Under the pieces are notes generated by a model. It was not told where the DNA came from. It saw only the letters and a list, made by a program, of their open reading frames with translations, and did not search any database. A stretch of 64,000 nucleotides of DNA, from positions 24,242,001-24,306,000 of the forward strand of contig OX579635.1 in assembly GCA_951230915.1 (NCBI GenBank), in the 5' to 3' direction. Within the stretch, counting starts at the first letter, position 1. The number at the start of each line of letters is the position of its first letter. The DNA is from Antitrichia curtipendula (Eukaryota > Streptophyta > Bryopsida > Hypnales > Leucodontaceae). Positions 34,591-46,559 of this stretch are shown here, in pieces. The position numbers and the translations under genes are program-made.

Positions 34591-35847
34591 ATATTTGGAA
34601 AGTTAAACCAATAGAAGAATTTGATTTAGAGGGAAGCCTCACTCATTCAATGTGACATAGGATTCTTCTTCCAAAATAAAAGAATGATGAATTCTCTTCT
34701 TAGTTGCTAAAATTAACATATTTTTACAGATCTTCAATTCAAACAAGAGTTATCATTTAAATTTGACTTGGTACCTATTGTATAAGAATTTTGTTAAGAA
34801 TTTTGTTAAGAATTTTTGATTGTCATAGTTTGTAATACAACGTGATAAGAGTCTTTGTTAGAAAATAATTTTGTATATTAAATTTGAATGTTGTGAATTC
34901 AATATTTATTTTAAATCTCAAATTTAGACTATTTTTGTACATAGGAACAAAGACTTGCCCTTCCAATTATTAAATTCAACACTGGAATTGCATCAAGATT
35001 TACATCAACCTCATATTTTAGATTTTGATAAAAAAAATTCTTTTGGATTAGTTTTGTGGGTATGTAGAAGAGTGTGCCCTTTAAATTAATAAATTGAACA
35101 CTGGATTTTATTAAAATTTACATCAATCATCTTCAATCTATTTTTAAAAATAAATTCGATTGCTTTAATAGATATTTATAGGAATTTGACATTTTTATTG
35201 GTGAATTGAGCATTTGGATTTGCAATGACTTATATTAGCCACATTCTTTTTATTCTATTTTTATTTCTTTTAGATTATTTATGTATGGTGATATAATTTG
35301 ATTCTTTTTCAATTTTTTTAAATCAATTTGATTTATTTTAATAACTATATAGAAGGATTTTGATGGTAATTTAACATTGGGATTACATGGCTTATATGAA
35401 ATTACAAGCCAAATGTTAAAGTTAGTTATGTATTTAGAAAACCTTTATATTTAGGCACATAAGTATTTTAAGGATAATTTAATAATATTGCAATATGATT
35501 GATGGGAACCCTATGGAACTCCAATGTTCCATTTGTCCATTACAATAGCAAAACCTAGTATGTAGACGAAAAAGAAATTGAACGTTTCAAACAAATTTTA
35601 TGAATATTCAATGTCTAAATCATCAATATAAAGGGTAAACCTTTAAAAAACTTAAAGAAAATTCAAGAAAAGAAGAATGTAGTTCCTATTTGGAGAATTC
35701 ATAAATGTATCCTTCAACTTGAATTAAGAAAAATATGTACCTTATCTTTTGTTATAAATCCAAAAACTTCTAGCGTCTACTTTCAATTTTTTTTAAATTG
35801 AGGCGAGCAAGTCAATTTTCATTTTCTGAAATTTCCTTTTTTGCGGG
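34591..35847. other. AT-rich filler inside the composite element
   Basis: Loose repeats of ATTTGGATT and ACATCAAYC-like phrases (about 34970-35400) suggest a very old tandem array. No gene. Confidence 0.35.
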
Positions 35848-37498
35848 GTGGGTCCTAGTTCGCAAGTGCATGGTGAAGGCATGAAGGAGAGGTCCGGGCC
35901 CAAGAAGGGAGCAACATGCTTCCACACATGATCTTTGAACTCAAAAAGTAGTTTGGACCCCTTAATGCAGCCATTGACTTAAAGATATTCCCCTGAAATC
36001 AAATTAAAGGCTAGCTACATTAATGGGTTCCCCCTCTCCATGGAAAAAAAGAATCCCATGACCAAGTTCAACTTCTATTTCAACTTCCCCCCATACTGTA
36101 GCTGAGGAGTGGGACGTCCGTACCTTGTCCATGCGTCTGCGCCCCTCCCGAGGCCCCTCCAGGACGTCCATGCCCCTGCATCTGCGCCTTGTCCATGCGT
36201 CCGCGCTCCTCCATGGCGTCTGTGCCCTTGCGTCCGCGCTCAGACGTCCGTGCCCTGACCTAGGTGTATGTGAGGAAACGTATCCAAGTGACAGACCTGA
36301 AATCCCTCCAAGCCAAGTTTGAACTCCCTCCAAGCCAAAGTTGAATTAACTTCAAGAAAAGTTTGAACTCCCTCCAAGCCAAATTTGAACTCTCTTCATG
36401 ACAAACATTGAACACGCGAAATCACAAACTTGAACACAAAAATATCTTAAGTAGTACTTCATTGCAATCCTAAACACTCTAGTAGCCCCTTACCAAAAAA
36501 AATGTTGAAGGTGAATTCCACAAAAATCTTAACAAGTATTTCATCTCAATTCCAAAGCCTTCTCCGATCCCATTACCAAAAAGTACCGTTGAACTTGAAT
36601 TCCAAAATAACTAAAGTGGTATTTGATTTCTATCCCAAACCCTTCTAGGATCATCCCATTGCACAAATTAAATTTTCAAGTTGAATGATCGAATTCCAAA
36701 ATAACATGACTAGTATTTAATTTCAATCCCCAAGACCCAAATTGGTTTGGTATCCCTATTACAAAAATATACTGTTGAACTTGAATTCCAAAATAACTTA
36801 AGTGGTATTTGATTTCTATCCCAAACCCTTCTAGGATCACCATTCTAAGAATACACCGTTGAAGTTTTGAAGACCCATACCCTTGTAGCCTCTTTTTGCA
36901 AAAACAAATCCTTCTAATACATTTCAATGCATTATAATTTTAATTTGTTTTCAGTCCAAAAACTTGTAGCTATTTATTTCCAAAATAAAGCCTTCAACAA
37001 AAAGCCAAAAAAGTATAAGTTGGTTATGATTTGATTTGTAAACTCCAAACCCTAAATCCCAAATAGGTTCTAATTAGAAGAATAAAAAATAAATCCTTAA
37101 ATTTGAACATAAACCAATATGTACCTTGTCTTTCATTAGGACTCTAAACCCTTTGGGATTCTACTCACACAAATTTTATCCTTCTTATTTGGAAGTTCAT
37201 TTTCATTTTCAAAATTATTATTCTTTGGGTGAGTCCTAATTTGCAAGTGCATGGTGAAGGCATGAAGGAGAGGTCCGGGCCCAAGAAGGGAGCAACATGC
37301 TTCCACACATGATCTTTGAACTCAAAAAGTAGTTGGACCCCTTAATGCAACCGTTGACTTGAAGATATTCCCCTAAAATCAAATTAAAGGGTGGCTGCAT
37401 TAATGAGTTCCCCCTCTCCATGAAAAAGAAGAATTCCATGACCAAGTTCAACTTCTATTTCAAATTCTCCCCATACTGTGGTTGAGAAGTGGGACGTC
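35848..37498 (+). repeat. Direct repeats of ~275 bp bracketing degenerate tandem arrays
   Basis: 35848-36120 and 37222-37498 are near-identical (GCATGGTGAAGGCATGAAGG, CAACATGCTTCCACACATGA), about 1370 bp apart. Both run into GC-rich GTCCGCGCC clusters (36115-36262 and 37490-37640). Between them lie 22-bp units of GAACTCCCTCCAAGCCAAGT (36300-36412) and a ~187-bp degenerate tandem repeat (36480-36860). They could be short LTRs of a non-coding element or a segmental duplication. No 5-bp target duplication was found. Confidence 0.6.
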
Positions 37499-38368
37499 CG
37501 CGCCTTATCCATGTGTCCGCGCCCAGACATCCACGCCCTGACCAGACATCCGCGCCTTAATGAATCCGTCCGCGCCCTGTAAAGTCCCCACCTTGACGAT
37601 GACGTCTCCGCCCCGACTTTCACGTCCGCGCCTTGATTCCAACGTGGACCGCCACCATGGAAGCGAGTTGTCAATTGGAAAAATGAAAGGCGTCCGGGTT
37701 GTCCGAGACGTTCGGTTATCCAGTCCGGTTCGCCCATCCATCCGTCCCGTCCGATCACCTCGACCCGTCCACTATGACAACCTTGGTGTCGATTCACATT
37801 ATATCCTTAAGTTCCTAAACAATCCGTAACTTTTTTCCAAATTCTTGTTTAACCAAATTCCAATCCTATAATTCCCACTATAACTTAACTAACCAACATA
37901 GCTACCTTTGGCCTACCATATCTGATGGAAAATGTCTTCAAATGTTTTAAAAGTTTTCTACAAAAGAGATCAACTTATCAACTTCTTACATACCAAATTT
38001 TATCCTAATTCAAGATACTATTTGAACAACTTTGATGGACATTTCCCCACTACTGACTTCCTGCCCTTCCTGAGATATTGTATATTAGTATAGATGACTT
38101 TGACCTAGTGTATCTTATAGATGATCTCTCTAAATGTTTCAAAAAAACTCTACAAAATAGATCAACTTATTGGATCCTTATATACCATATTTCACCCTAA
38201 TTCAAAATACTATCCAACTTTGGTGGACATTTCCTCACTCTGACTTTGCTTAGTCATGGTTTCTACACCCAGTTGTATTTTTATGCATTGCTCATAGATG
38301 CCAAGTCTATAGAAGTCAAAATTTTGACACAAGACAAAAGGTAAGTGAAGGCTAACTCCACTAACCCC

Positions 38369-38682
38369 ATTAGGAAAAATTTCAGCCCTCCAGAAGGCCG
38401 CTAAGGAATTGATTTACGGACCCCTTTGGTGCAATTTCAGAATGAATAAAATAATATTCTTTCTTAAAAAAATAATTTTTTTTGAAAAATAAAATATTAA
38501 AATAATTTAAAAAAAAATTTAAATATTAAAAAAATTTAAATCTGACGTGGCACTACTGATGCCACGTCAGCACCCAATTTTTAAATATTAAAAAATAATT
38601 TATTTTTTGGGTTTTTTTCCATAATTGCACCGGGCGGGTACCAAACTCGCAGCCTTCTGGAGGGCTGAAATTTTTCCTAATG
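38369..38682. mobile_element. TA-flanked MITE with perfect ~30-bp TIRs and central bZIP-box palindrome
   Basis: The left terminus (TAGGAAAAATTTCAGCCCTC...) and right terminus are perfect reverse complements over about 31 bases. TA occurs at both ends, fitting a Tc1/mariner-type target. In the middle, 38542-38570 is an 11-bp-arm palindrome, CTGACGTGGCA...TGCCACGTCAG, containing TGACGTGG, a core bound by plant bZIP factors. The interior is otherwise an A/T-rich palindrome-like region. Confidence 0.75.
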
Positions 38683-39599
38683 CTAGTAGGCTAGTATCAA
38701 CTACTAACCAACCGGTTATCAACCAACCACCATCAAGACAACTGACACAAGCTTCTAACACCAAGCTCTAAACACAAACAACTTCTAATACTAAACACCG
38801 TTTTTTTTAACAAATAGAGACGTCATTTCAACTAATAGATGATCCACATCATGATAGCAATGAGGACAATGGTCATTCATATGAATGCCTAGAATCTAAT
38901 AGGACATTTTTTTTTATCATGTACTACTAGCTTTTATGACCCTATGCTCCGTCACATGTACTTACTTAGAGGTATAGTCTTGATTTTATCTAGTTTAGGA
39001 ATCTTGCACTAATTTGACCAACAAAGTCTAACTCTATCTCAAAATACTAACTAACCTCTTAGATGCCTATTTAGACACTAGGAACAAGAAATGAAAGTGC
39101 TTAAGGCACTTCTAGACTTTTAGGAATAATTCACTATAATTGTAGGGATTTCTATCAAATATAATGCAAACACTCTTTTTAGGTCTTTTAAACCATAAAT
39201 TCTAACAAAAACGTGCAAAAGCAAATAAAACTTGAGACCCTAATGACAACTACAAGGCTTACAAAATGCCTTCTTGCAACTTGTTGAAGATAGTCTACAA
39301 TAAGTGGTTGCATGTCTAACAATGAAGGAAACTGTTTAATTTGTTCAATGCCACATGCGACCACAATATGCAAATGTGGATACATATGATAAACTACCGA
39401 GCATATTTAAAAGAATATATTTTAGGATTTGGTCTGTCCAAGTGGGAGTTGAAATTGAGAGTTGTGAGACAAAGTGGAGATCCAAAGAAGATTGCTAAAG
39501 CCTTCAATACACTCCCTAGGGCTAATGATGTTGGAATGTCATTGCCTCATCTCTTCACTATGTCTAAGATATTGTTGACATAAAAAAACAAGTTGTTTC

Positions 39600-39668
39600 A
39601 TTGGACGTCACCTAAAATTCAACACCTAAAATTATAAAACGTCACATAAAAAATGTTTTTTTTGTAGT
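39600..39668. mobile_element. Possible lone CACTA-type terminus
   Basis: The stretch GACGTCACCTAAAATT ... ACGTCACATAAAAAATG ending TTTTTTTTGTAGT resembles the right arm of the 6629-6836 foldback (GTCACCTAAAATTGCGTCAC). Read inward it begins ACTACAAAAAAAACA. No matching left end was found upstream, so it is a fragment at best. Confidence 0.3.
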
Positions 39669-42360
39669 ATTAATATAACCATTCATTAAATTGCAAATAC
39701 ACTAACAACGAAACAATATAATAAGTGGGAGAGTGCAAACATCGTGAAAGGAATGATCTTGGAAGTGATCTTGTTTTCTTTCCCTAGCCTTGGTACAGTA
39801 GTACCTTTAGAGAATGGTTTAGTGCCAATCATGCCATATTTAACTACTTCTAGACTTTTGAAAGTCCAAAATTAATAATGGTCATTGCCTCATCGGAAGA
39901 TCCCATTATGGTCATCGGGAGATCTATACACAAACATTGGAAGATCTCACGATGTGATTACCCCGTGATCTTTGGATGTTTAGTCTAGAATTCATTTAAT
40001 AGTCTAGAAGTAATTCTATGTGGCATCATCCTAAATGTCTAGGTACCAAATTATAATTGACATGTTTTTGACGTACACATGTGTGAGCCCTTAAATTGTC
40101 ACTTTGGGCTCAAAGTTTGGTATTTTTTGTTTTTTCACTCATTATCAGGTTTTAAAGACAAATCTCCATAAAAAGAGTATTAGACTATAATTGATAAAGT
40201 ACTTATTAATGTAGTGTTTTACTCTTAGAAGCCTAGTGTGCCTAAAATGCTCCAATCTCTTATTTTTAGATGAATTATGTATTCTAAAAAAACCATAGGT
40301 TTAGTTTACAAGGTCAATCGCAAAATACCCTCTATGATTCCAACCAAGTCTAAATGTGTAATACATACATCAAACAACCTAGCAAAAATAGGAGTCTTGA
40401 TATTTTATATGTGAATGTGACATTAAAAAAGAAGTGGGGCCAAAAGAAGGGGGTCTTACTATCTTGGAAGAACTTGTGTTCTCATGAACCTTACAGTATT
40501 AGAATGTTGTTGGTCAACTGTCACAATCAACATGAGTAGCCAAAATTAGATGTCATGATAATTTGGTGCCGGATTTGAAATTTAGTTGTAAATTGTTGCA
40601 TTGGTGGGAATTGTGCATAGCATGTGGTATGGTGAGAATCATGCTTTGTCCTTGCATTGGCACTTTTGAAAACTTCATGAATGTGTTTTAGTATTATTGA
40701 GACATTTAACCGAGTTTGATTATGTGTGTAAGTACTATGAATTGCTTAAAAACTATTGAATCTTAATCAAATAGATACAATGAAGAAGATTTTTTGTGTG
40801 CAATGTAATTAATTACAATGAGACCAAAATAAACTTCTTGTAGAGAATGATGGAATTGAACCAAAGATTTTGTAGGTTTCATTCTTTGGTATTTCGATTT
40901 GAGTCTAGTCACTTTTCATTGTTTGATAATTAGAAGGTAAATTCTTTGTAGACTTTTGTAGAACCATTGTAAGATTCTAGCTCTTGAGATCATATCATGG
41001 CATCACTTGCGCACAATTTTATGAGTTATGGTGGTGTTTTATTTAATTATTATTGTGCATTTTTGTTTAATACAATGACTAGAATTTGGTCAACATTCAA
41101 AGGCTTTTCATAGTTTTGAAGATATTCACTCTTGAAAAGTTTGAAGAGAGTGCTTGGCTTTGTTTTGCTTCCTCTTGAATCAATTTGGTAGTGTACAAAA
41201 AGTTTATCATTGATGTGTTTGTATTGTTATATTGTATAGCCAAATGTTGTGTTATTCACATATATACATTCATTTCTTGAACTAAGACTGATTCTTTGGG
41301 TACCTTGTTCAATTTTTCATTGTCATGATTGATTATGAATTTAGCAGTCAATGCCAAGTTCATTAATTGCAAGCCCAAATCTAATTTCGTGAGATTTATT
41401 TAGAAAATTTTAGCCACAAAGGCTTTTACATTGTTTCTTTGTAGCATCAAACTATCCATAGGGACATATTCAAATATGAGAAAGTATGTGCAACATTTTA
41501 TAAGAATTCTTGTAAGAATACGAAGTGATTTTTTAAGTTGGTATCATCTCATTGTGTTTTGCAGGGCCAATGCCAAATCAATTTTGTTCTAAGAATCAAG
41601 ATGGAAAACAAAATTGCTACATACAAGATACAAATGTGGATTGCAAAAGAATACAAACCTCTCATCATTTGTGGATGTCCTTTATATGATCAAATTACAA
41701 AGTTGAGTTTCTCTTAGAAGAGGTGCACTAGAGAGAAACACTTGGATTTTTTGTTAGAGTTGTTAGACAAATCATTGTATCCTATAGATTCAAGTGCACG
41801 TAAACGTTCAAAACTCTCGTTAGTAAGAGAGTTATTGGGATTTGTAGGCAACGGAGAAGAAGGTTTGTTTGGATCATATGTAAAGCAATTAGAAAGTAGT
41901 AGCAAGCCAACTGCAGCAATTGTTAGAGAGAATACAATTGAGGTTGGAGTGTTGTGAGAGCAAAATATATTGATGAATTAATGAAGTCAGAGCTCTTATA
42001 TGTAATCAATTATTTTTTACAACCAAATTAAAATTTTGAAAATGAATTGTAGTATTTACAAAGTCAATTGAGATAAAAGCAAGAGGTATTGTTTAATTTG
42101 AGATAACAACAAGCCCCCCAATAATGATGAGCAATTGAAAGTTCTCCATAAAATAGAAATTGCTTCTTTAGAAACCAAACTAGCTATGGTAACCAAAGAA
42201 TTTCATTGCATGAAGAAAAAAAATTCAATCAGTTTCAAGATCTTTATATTATACGCTCATAAGTTTGGGCTTGATGTAATTTGAGTGAATTTTCTCTTAA
42301 TTATGGACAAATTAAAGTAGTGAGACTACTAGTTCAACAAATTTTGGCATCGTCTACAGT

Positions 42361-43414
42361 CACTATAAGAAAAGCACGTTTTGGGTGGCGTTTAGCAACA
42401 AACGCGTTGTGTTTTTTCAAAAGTCAGATGTTCCAAAAAACATGTACTTGTTTTGCAGAAAACGTGTACGTGTTTTGCAGAAAATGCAACCATGTCACTG
42501 GGGATGGCTATGTTTGTGACAATGTCAACTGCGACATGGCCATGTTTTTATAAAACGTCGCATACAACATAAACTGCCACGTTAGCAAGTAGATTTAGAG
42601 AAGGGCGCATATTTTGGAAAAAAATAAATAGATGGATGGATGGACATCGAGTTGGACATCTCAAACAACATAGGCTAATTATTCCATATCGTTTGTCTCA
42701 TAGTGGACAAATTTTTTAGCAAAGGGCAGCCATGTGGCATATTTTGGAAAAAAAAGAAATGATGGATGGATGGACGTCGGGTTGGACGTCTGAAACAACG
42801 TGTTGGATGTTGGGCTGGACGTCTCAAACAGTGTAGGCTATTTATCCCATATCGTTTGTTGCACCATGGACAAAGAATGGGTATAAATATGACCCTTAAA
42901 ATGTTCATTTTTATGTAATTTTTCCATCAAAATAAAATTGATGGTAAATGGTAAGTTTTTTTACTTCTTAGTGAATTCTACATTTTTTTGGTTGTTTACT
43001 TTTATTTTTTAATTTATGTTAACTAATTATTTTTTGAAAAAATGGATTGGATGAAAAGAACGAGATGGATGAAAAAATAGGCTGGATGAAAAACATCAGA
43101 TTCTCTGACCTCTACGTCAGACGCGGTCAAGTTTAAAAAAAAATTACGTGGCAGTGCCCGTCCGAGTGGCGCCTCTATGGCACTCAGGTGCCCTCTACGT
43201 CTTGACCTTTGAAGACCTCAATAGACTTTGTTGTCACCCACGTTTTTAGAAAAACGAGTACAAAAGTGATGCGTTCTTCCAGATTTTCACATGTTTTTAC
43301 CTCGTCTAATTGAACGGATTTTAGGAGACGTCAACGTTGATTATTTTTGCATCATACACAATGCATTCTTGCGGGGTTTTTGACATTTCGAAAAACTCCG
43401 TTTTCTTTATAGTG
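42361..43414. mobile_element. Non-autonomous CACTA element with perfect 3-bp target duplication
   Basis: Left end CACTATAAGAAAAGC; right end read inward CACTATAAAGAAAACGG. Flanking trinucleotides are AGT (42358-42360) and AGT (43415-43417). CACTA termini with a 3-bp duplication define the CACTA (En/Spm) superfamily. The 1054-bp interior has no transposase. It includes a degenerate tandem duplication of ~125 bp at ~42610-42870 (GATGGATGGATGGAC, then TTGGACRTCTCAAACA). The matched target duplication makes this one of the best-supported elements here. Confidence 0.85.
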
Positions 43415-43765
43415 AGTGGCAAAGATTCAATAGGAAAATTTAAATGAATAAATCTACAAGCACTTGTATGGTAGCAAGAAACATCAAATCCAAATTAGAA
43501 AGGTCTTTACATCTACTTTTTTGAAGATAGAAGTTACAACGACTTCAAGAAATGAGTCTATGTGAGTATTTGGTTTATAAAAGTGATGATGTAGAGAGTA
43601 TGAAGAACCAAAGCAACAAATTTTGAACATGAAAGTTTGAGAGCATAAAGTAACACACAACCTTAAGAAAATTGAAAAGAAATTGCCATTAGAATAAAAA
43701 AATACATAATGCTAAAGTTGACTATATACATAGATTCATTTTTTAAAGTGTTATGTACAAGGTGG

Positions 43766-44786
43766 TCAAAATCTTGTCCACTTGCCACGAGAAGCCAAAA
43801 CAACTACAATTCGATCTTACATGCTAGCATACAATCTCTCACATTGCTCTATAGTAATGGCTGTAAAATTCTCCTCCACATGCTCCCATAATTGTAAAAG
43901 ACACATAGGAGGAGTTGAATAGGAATTCAAACAATATTTGAGAATTGCCCAAACATGTTCCATGGGATTTAGGTCTAGGGATTGGGTTGGCTACTCTAAA
44001 ACAATGAATGATTGCTCTGAAAACCATTTTTGAACAATTCTTGCTTTATGTATAGGAGCATTATCATGTTAGAAAATAACTTCATCAAGATTGAAGTATC
44101 CTAATTTCTCCAAACTCAAGTATAAATCTCCATGTAAGAGTGAAATATAGTCTTTTGCATTTAAACGCCCATCCACCTTATGTAAATCACCTACACCTCT
44201 TATTGTCATACAACTCCATAGCATCAAAGACCCTCTACCGTGCTTCACTATACAATTAAGCAAATTCAATCTTATTATCATTGATCCAACACCAAGTCCT
44301 CCTATCTAAATTGAAACAATTTATCTTTGTCTCATCGCTAAATACAACTTTCTTCCAATCATGTATTGTCCAATCTTTGTGAATTTTTACTTAGCATAGC
44401 CTCTCTTGTACATTTTTCTGTAACAAAAAAGGCTTTGGCACCTTCTCACAAGCGCTCAATCCAACATCTCTCAAAACATAACATAGTGTGCTATCACATA
44501 ATCTTACTTCTCTATCTACTCTCAACACTTTTGTTGCATGTAATGCTGTTTCCAACCCTCTAGCAATGATCAAACGCACTACACGTCATCTTTCTGAAGC
44601 AGTAAGAATCTTTGGAGCACCTCGTTTTGGCAATTCTAAGCTACGATAATGTTTCTTCCTCACTCCATTCACTATATCCTATGAGAAACCAAGAGATTTT
44701 GCAACCTCTCTTGTACTCTTACCTTTCATCAAAAGAACGACAATATTTCTTACTTTCTCTCGTAAATTAGCTTCATTATGCCATTT
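43766..44786 (-). pseudogene. Tc1-type (DD34E) transposase pseudogene
   Basis: Read on the minus strand, about 340 codon equivalents cover a whole Tc1-like transposase, the family's usual length. The N-terminal helix-turn-helix region reads KSTREVAKSLGFS. The first catalytic Asp is in VVFSDETKIN. The central block is GSLMLWSCMTIRGVGDLHKV. The second Asp is in HDNAPIHKA, and the Glu is in LDLNPMEHVW. There are exactly 34 residues between the second Asp and the Glu, the DD34E signature of Tc1 elements. The C-terminus ends KWTRF before a stop. At least five in-frame stops (after GFS, SER, RLC, VIF and VLE) and one frameshift near 44270 break it, so it is dead. I could not find a convincing pair of terminal inverted repeats. 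Confidence 0.88.
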
Positions 44787-44789
44787 CTA

Positions 44790-46379
44790 CTTTTTACACT
44801 ACACAACATGTTCTTCAAGAGAAAAGAGAAAAAAATCCACAAAAAAATCACCACAAATTCTCGAAGTCTAGCATTCATCTGAAGTTGCTTGAAAGATTGC
44901 CTCAAAGAATGAGTCTGTGGGATTACATGTACATCTCTAATCCCAACTCACAATGAATAATTGCCATGTGGAGTGTGTTAATAGTGCATTAGACACTGTA
45001 TAAGCCATTTTTGGATTGCAACAACTTTTTTCTTCCTTAACTAGTCTTATTTAATGCTTTATGATAAGGGGATTGACTCAATTCTTGAGATCACTATAGA
45101 TCCATAATGGAGCTTCTAACTTTATCCTTAGTAGCAATAAACATGACAAATTCTCTTTATCCAAAAAGTGCGGAAAGCAGTCGACCTTACATCTATTTTT
45201 GAAATATGGGATGAGAGTGAAAATACCCAAAATGGCTACGGAGCAATACCGTGACTCCCCAAAGTAGTTGACCACCATATAAATCACTCTCATAATTGAG
45301 AAATTGGAATTATGAAGTGAAGTTTGGACATGTTGTACAAAGGAGATTCTACCTTCATGCGCAATTTTACTTAGAACAAACTATATTTAGACCTATTATT
45401 ATTTGAATTAAATTTTTATGTAAAAATAATTTTTTTGTGAGAAGCCAAAATATTTTATTTATTTTTATAAGAAGAATGTACATCTTGACTAGAATCACAT
45501 GTTACAATCACATGTTTCATGAATTTTGGATTTTTATTGACTAAAATGTAGATCAATGGTACAATCTATAAGCCATTTGGAGCATTTCTCTAAAAGTTAT
45601 AAAATTTATAATGATAGGTTAGAATTTGATGTACTAAAAGTTAATTTAAGTTTTTTTAGATAGTTTTAGGTAATTTGAGAGGAGGAAGGGCTTTGGGAAA
45701 GTATAAAAGTCTTCTTCCTCCTCTCACTTTGCACTTCTTTTTTATTTGCTTGTTTGGCCAATTCACGATCACGTTATTGAAGTTTTTGACAATTTGCCAA
45801 GAAATTTGTTTTGAATTGCATTTGGAGCCATTTGCTCCTTTTTGTTGAAGTTTGAAGATTTCTTCAAAAGACACTATAGTTCTTTTGAATTAGCCTTGTC
45901 TTCTTGTTGATGTTTTGAAGTTGTTTATTAACATTTGCATGGTTTTGTGGTTTTTGAATCATTATCTATTGACAATTGCAAACCAAGCTTATCTTGAGGG
46001 ATTTCACATCTTTTGTTGTAGAAAATCCTTCTAAATCTTTGACATTTAAAATACATAGTCCAAATGGTAGGATTTGGTGTCATTTAGAGAGTTTTGGTTG
46101 GAACAAATTCTCAAATTTTTGATTACCAATTAAGTCTTTTGATTTGTGTTTAGAATTTGAGGTTAATCCCTCTGTACACCAAAGTTGTTGCCTAATTACC
46201 AATTTTTTTAAGTATTAGTATTTATACTAACCATCCATACGGAAAAGCTATCGCCCCAACCAAGTTTTAATTTATTGTTTAAGTGTTTCAAGGATTTTTT
46301 ATGGGCCCCTTCTAATTATAGGCCCCTTCTAAACACGCTTACGCTCCCGTGAAGGGAACCTCGGTGGGGAACTTCGGCG
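44790..46379. other. No gene; TATA-like motif with flanking palindrome
   Basis: AGTATAAAAGTC at ~45700 lies between GAGGAGGAAG and CTTCCTCCTC arms (45679-45723). It could be the promoter of a solo LTR, but no LTR borders were found. ACAGTGTCTAATGCACT, read on the minus strand from ~45000, could be a Tc1-type end belonging to the pseudogene at 43766-44786, but it has no partner. Confidence 0.25.
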
Positions 46380-46559
46380 ATGTGGGAACGGGGAACGCAG
46401 AGAACGCCGCGCAGGATCTCCCCACACCTCTACTTAAGCATGAGTATTGTAAAAATGCAGAGGTGTTTCTTGCAATCACCCATGAATGATCATGGATTGG
46501 AAAAGCTAGTCCTTTCGATCCGTTGTGTAAGATCTGTCACCCACTTCTGGGAAATGGTG

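Larger units (their letters stand above)
25496..37785. mobile_element. 12.3-kb composite element with hAT-like termini and 8-bp target duplication
   Basis: The left end reads CAGGGTTGTCATAGT followed by GGACGG. The right end, read inward on the minus strand, is CAAGGTTGTCATAGT followed by GGACGG, so only the third base differs over the first 21. Flanking 8-mers are GTGTCAAT (25488-25495) and GTGTCGAT (37786-37793), 7 of 8 identical. A CARGG start with 8-bp target duplications is typical of hAT transposons. Both subterminal regions carry GC-rich GTCCG/CGGAC motifs. No transposase is present; the interior is LTR-like blocks and minisatellites. The unusual size suggests a non-autonomous element that took up later insertions. 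The alternative is chance similarity of two related ends, made unlikely by the near-match of the target site. Confidence 0.65.
37794..42357. other. Mostly unassigned DNA around the 38369-38682 MITE
   Basis: 40086 begins TGTGAGCCCTTAAATTGTCA followed by CTTTGGGCTC, resembling the start of the LTR-like blocks at 27402 and 33782; it may be a distant LTR end. Open stretches at 39341-39583 and 41742-41957 have no known motifs. Nothing else is supported. Confidence 0.35.

Noticed and set aside
36004..36333. 109-codon minus-strand frame
   Set aside because: Produced by the GTCCGCGCC-type repeats; a similar but altered frame occurs in the duplicate at 37384-37797, with frameshifted content.
45679..45723. 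TATA box of a real gene
   Set aside because: A TATAAAAG motif between short palindromic arms is suggestive, but no coding sequence or LTR borders follow.
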